DNA of 64,000 nucleotides, taken from assembly GCA_034211275.1 (NCBI GenBank), contig JAXHTF010000003.1, positions 1 through 64,000 of the forward strand, written 5' to 3'. Every line of letters starts with the position of its first letter. The first letter of the stretch is position 1. A program made the translations under genes and the position numbers. The DNA comes from Acidobacteriota bacterium (GTDB taxonomy: Bacteria > Acidobacteriota > Thermoanaerobaculia > Multivoradales > JAHZIX01). The notes beneath the pieces are model-generated. The model was given only the letters and a program-made list of their open reading frames with translations. It had not been told where the DNA came from and ran no database searches. This document shows positions 61,926 through 64,000 of this stretch, one piece after another.

Positions 61926-64000
61926 CGAAGCCGGTTTCGAGTCTCGATGCGGCGAGCACCGACCCGGACGGTGGTGGCGGATCGGTCTTCGACGGCCTGG
62001 TCGCCGGGGCGGTCGCGGCCTGCCTGAAGAACAAGCTGCTGGTGGCGCTGGCGGTGCTCCTGGTGCTGGCCTGGGGCGCCGCGGTGGCGCCATTCGACTG
62101 GCAGCTCGGCGCCTTGCCGCGGGATCCGGTCCCCACCGACGCGATCCCCGACATCGGCGAGAATCAGCAGATCGTCTTCACGCGCTGGATGGGCCGCTCG
62201 CCGCAAGACGTGGAAGACCAGATCACCTACCCGCTGACGGTCTCGCTGCTCGGTCTGCCGCAGGTCAAGACCATCCGCAGCTACTCGATGTTCGGATTCT
62301 CGACCATCCTGATCATCTTCGAGGACGAGGTCGAATTCTACTGGTCGAGATCCCGCATCCTCGAGAAGCTTAACAGTCTGCCCTCCGGTACCTTGCCGCC
62401 GGGCGTACAGCCGGCGCTCGGTCCCGACGCCACCTCCCTAGGCCAGATCTTCTGGTACACCCTCGAGGGGACCGGTGCAGACGGCGAGCCGACGGGAGGC
62501 TGGGATCTCCACGAGCTGCGCACGATCCAGGACTGGTACGTGCGCTACGCGCTGATGTCGGTGTCGGGAGTCTCCGAGGTCGCCTCGATCGGCGGCTTCG
62601 TGCAGGAGTACCAGATCGACGTCGACCCCGACGCCATGCGCGCCCACGGAATCAAGCTGCACCAGGTCTTCCAGGCGGTGCAGCGCTCGAATATCGACGT
62701 CGGCGCGCGAAGCATCGAGGTCAACCGGGTGGAGTACGTCATTCGGGGTCTCGGCTTTATCGAGAACCTGGAGGACATCGAGCACAGCGTCATCAAGATG
62801 ACGGACAACGTGCCGATCTACATCAAGGACGTGGGGACGGTCCACCTGGGTCCGGCGGGGCGCCGCGGCGCGCTCGACAAGGGCGGCGCCGAAGCGGTCG
62901 GCGGGGTGGTGGTCGTGCGCTACGGCGAGAATCCTTTGGCGACGATCAACCGGCTGAAAGAGAAGATCGCCGAGATCTCGCCCGGGTTGCCGAAGAAGAC
63001 CCTCGACGACGACACGGTGAGCCAGGTCCGCATCGTCCCGTTCTACGATCGTTCCGGCCTCATCTACGAGACCCTCGGGACCCTCAGCGACGCCCTGATC
63101 GACGAGATCTTCGTCACCATGATCGTCATCCTGCTGATGGTCATGCACCTGCGCAGCTCGATATTGATCTCGGCGATGCTGCCGCTCTCGGTGCTGATGA
63201 CCTTCATCGCGATGAAAGTCTTCGGCGTCGAGGCCAACCTGGTCGCTCTCTCCGGCATCGCCATCGCCATCGGTTCGATGGTGACGATGGGCATTTTCCT
63301 GTGCGAGAACATCTTGAAGCACCTCGAGAACGCCGGGCCGGAGGCCGATACCCTCGAGGTGGTTTACCGCGCGGCCACCGAGGTGGGCAGCGCGGTGCTG
63401 ACCGCACTCTTGACGACAGTCATCAGTTTCCTGCCGGTGTTCACGATGCAGGCGGCGGAGGGCAAGCTGTTCAAGCCCCTGGCCTTCACCAAGACCTTCG
63501 CCATGGTCGCCTCGCTGATCGTCGCCCTGGCGATGCTGCCGCCGGCCGCCCACTTGCTCTTCACGGTGCGGGTCCGGCGCGGCACGACTCGTCGCCTGCT
63601 GCTCGGCGCTCTCGCGGCCGCCGGCGTCGCCGTGACGTTCCTCGTCGCCTGGTGGATGGGGGTGATCCTGATCGGCGCCGCCGCGATCGGCCTCGGGCAC
63701 GACGAGATTCCAGCGAAGATTCGCCGGCGCCTGCCGCTGGTGACCAATTTCGCGACCGCCCTGGTGGTCGCCGTCTTTCTGACCCGTCACTGGCTGCCGC
63801 TGGGCGTGGATCGCGGCTTCGCGCGCAATCTGATCTTCGTCGTGGCGCTGATCGGCGTGCTCCTGCTCCTGATCGAGCTCTACAAGCGCTCTTTCACCAC
63901 GCTGCTTCGCTGGTGCCTGGCGCACAAGGCGATCTTCTTCGCGGCATCACTGGTCGTCTTCCTGCTCGGCATGATGGTCTGGCGCGGATTCGACAGCTTC
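61922..64000 (+). CDS. cusA: CusA-type RND efflux pump, truncated by window
   Basis: The first 693 codons of a heavy-metal RND pump: 'PTDAIPDIGENQQIVFTRW', 'QDVEDQITYPLTVSLLGLPQVKTIRS', and a membrane block near 450. At residue 455 helix 4 reads 'AIGSMVTMGIFLCEN' where CusA-type pumps have Asp (Asp405 in E. coli CusA). An extra hydrophobic region near 560-650 looks inserted between usual helices. GTG start overlaps cusB. The C-terminus is outside. Confidence 0.9.
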   Translation, partial: MTKPVSSLDAASTDPDGGGGSVFDGLVAGAVAACLKNKLLVALAVLLVLAWGAAVAPFDWQLGALPRDPVPTDAIPDIGENQQIVFTRWMGRSPQDVEDQITYPLTVSLLGLPQVKTIRSYSMFGFSTILIIFEDEVEFYWSRSRILEKLNSLPSGTLPPGVQPALGPDATSLGQIFWYTLEGTGADGEPTGGWDLHELRTIQDWYVRYALMSVSGVSEVASIGGFVQEYQIDVDPDAMRAHGIKLHQVFQAVQRSNIDVGARSIEVNRVEYVIRGLGFIENLEDIEHSVIKMTDNVPIYIKDVGTVHLGPAGRRGALDKGGAEAVGGVVVVRYGENPLATINRLKEKIAEISPGLPKKTLDDDTVSQVRIVPFYDRSGLIYETLGTLSDALIDEIFVTMIVILLMVMHLRSSILISAMLPLSVLMTFIAMKVFGVEANLVALSGIAIAIGSMVTMGIFLCENILKHLENAGPEADTLEVVYRAATEVGSAVLTALLTTVISFLPVFTMQAAEGKLFKPLAFTKTFAMVASLIVALAMLPPAAHLLFTVRVRRGTTRRLLLGALAAAGVAVTFLVAWWMGVILIGAAAIGLGHDEIPAKIRRRLPLVTNFATALVVAVFLTRHWLPLGVDRGFARNLIFVVALIGVLLLLIELYKRSFTTLLRWCLAHKAIFFAASLVVFLLGMMVWRGFDSF

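Overview
The window looks like accessory DNA from a high-GC Gram-negative bacterium. An outer-membrane-type efflux system, two sigma-54 style control genes and lipoprotein/periplasmic proteins indicate a diderm. An RHS protein carrying a 'DGFEAGD' segment resembles proteins I associate with Acidobacteriota, but this taxonomic guess is weak. No rRNA, complete tRNA, transposase or CRISPR array was recognised. The window opens with a 64-base run of C that is probably a contig-edge artefact.

Layout. (1) 0.2-3.8 kb: three unrelated genes, including a repetitive zinc-ribbon protein. (2) 4.0-13.6 kb: a defence cluster. A type I restriction-modification operon (hsdM, hsdS, hsdR) has a SIR2-type protein between hsdS and hsdR, and a second, different SIR2 protein fused to a beta-propeller follows hsdR. 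(3) 14-19.9 kb: a SprT/RadC-like fusion, a displaced RHS toxin tip with its probable immunity gene and two further small genes. These lie between two 545-bp direct repeats, each carrying a copy of an unrecognised small gene family. (4) 21.6-31.2 kb: an integrative element of about 9.3 kb bounded by identical 46-bp copies of the 3' part of a tRNA-Thr(CGT) gene. It carries a P4-type integrase, a third member of the small gene family, a single-chain type IIL-like restriction-modification enzyme, a primase/TOPRIM/DUF3987 protein and two tandem AlpA-like regulators. Its ends hold 11-bp-phased repeats that look like integrase arm sites. (5) 31.2-41.6 kb: a second element starting at the right tRNA fragment. 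It has its own integrase, HicAB, an AlpA-like regulator, a primase-polymerase, a DUF3987-like protein, a ParB-like protein, a Mom-family DNA-modification enzyme and a split terminase with several stand-alone nuclease modules. No capsid, portal or tail gene is visible, so it looks like a phage satellite or a remnant. (6) 42.3-44.8 kb: leftward genes with a XerC/D-like recombinase, probably the edge of another mobile element. (7) 45.0-64.0 kb: a metal (copper/silver-like) resistance island. It contains an exported Cys-rich protein, DUF3347, DUF2231, SnoaL-like, a multicopper oxidase with a barrel-like tail, DUF305, an APC permease, a lipoprotein, a sensor kinase and a sigma-54 activator. After a perfect sigma-54 promoter with upstream palindromes come small periplasmic proteins, a PII-like protein and a CusCBA-type efflux system that runs off the window.

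How they work together. The two-component pair at 53.9-57.0 kb probably senses periplasmic metal through a His-rich loop and activates the 57.35 kb promoter, which drives the efflux operon. Restriction, SIR2, RHS and Mom genes make the left two thirds a layered defence and counter-defence region assembled by repeated integration at one tRNA-Thr site.
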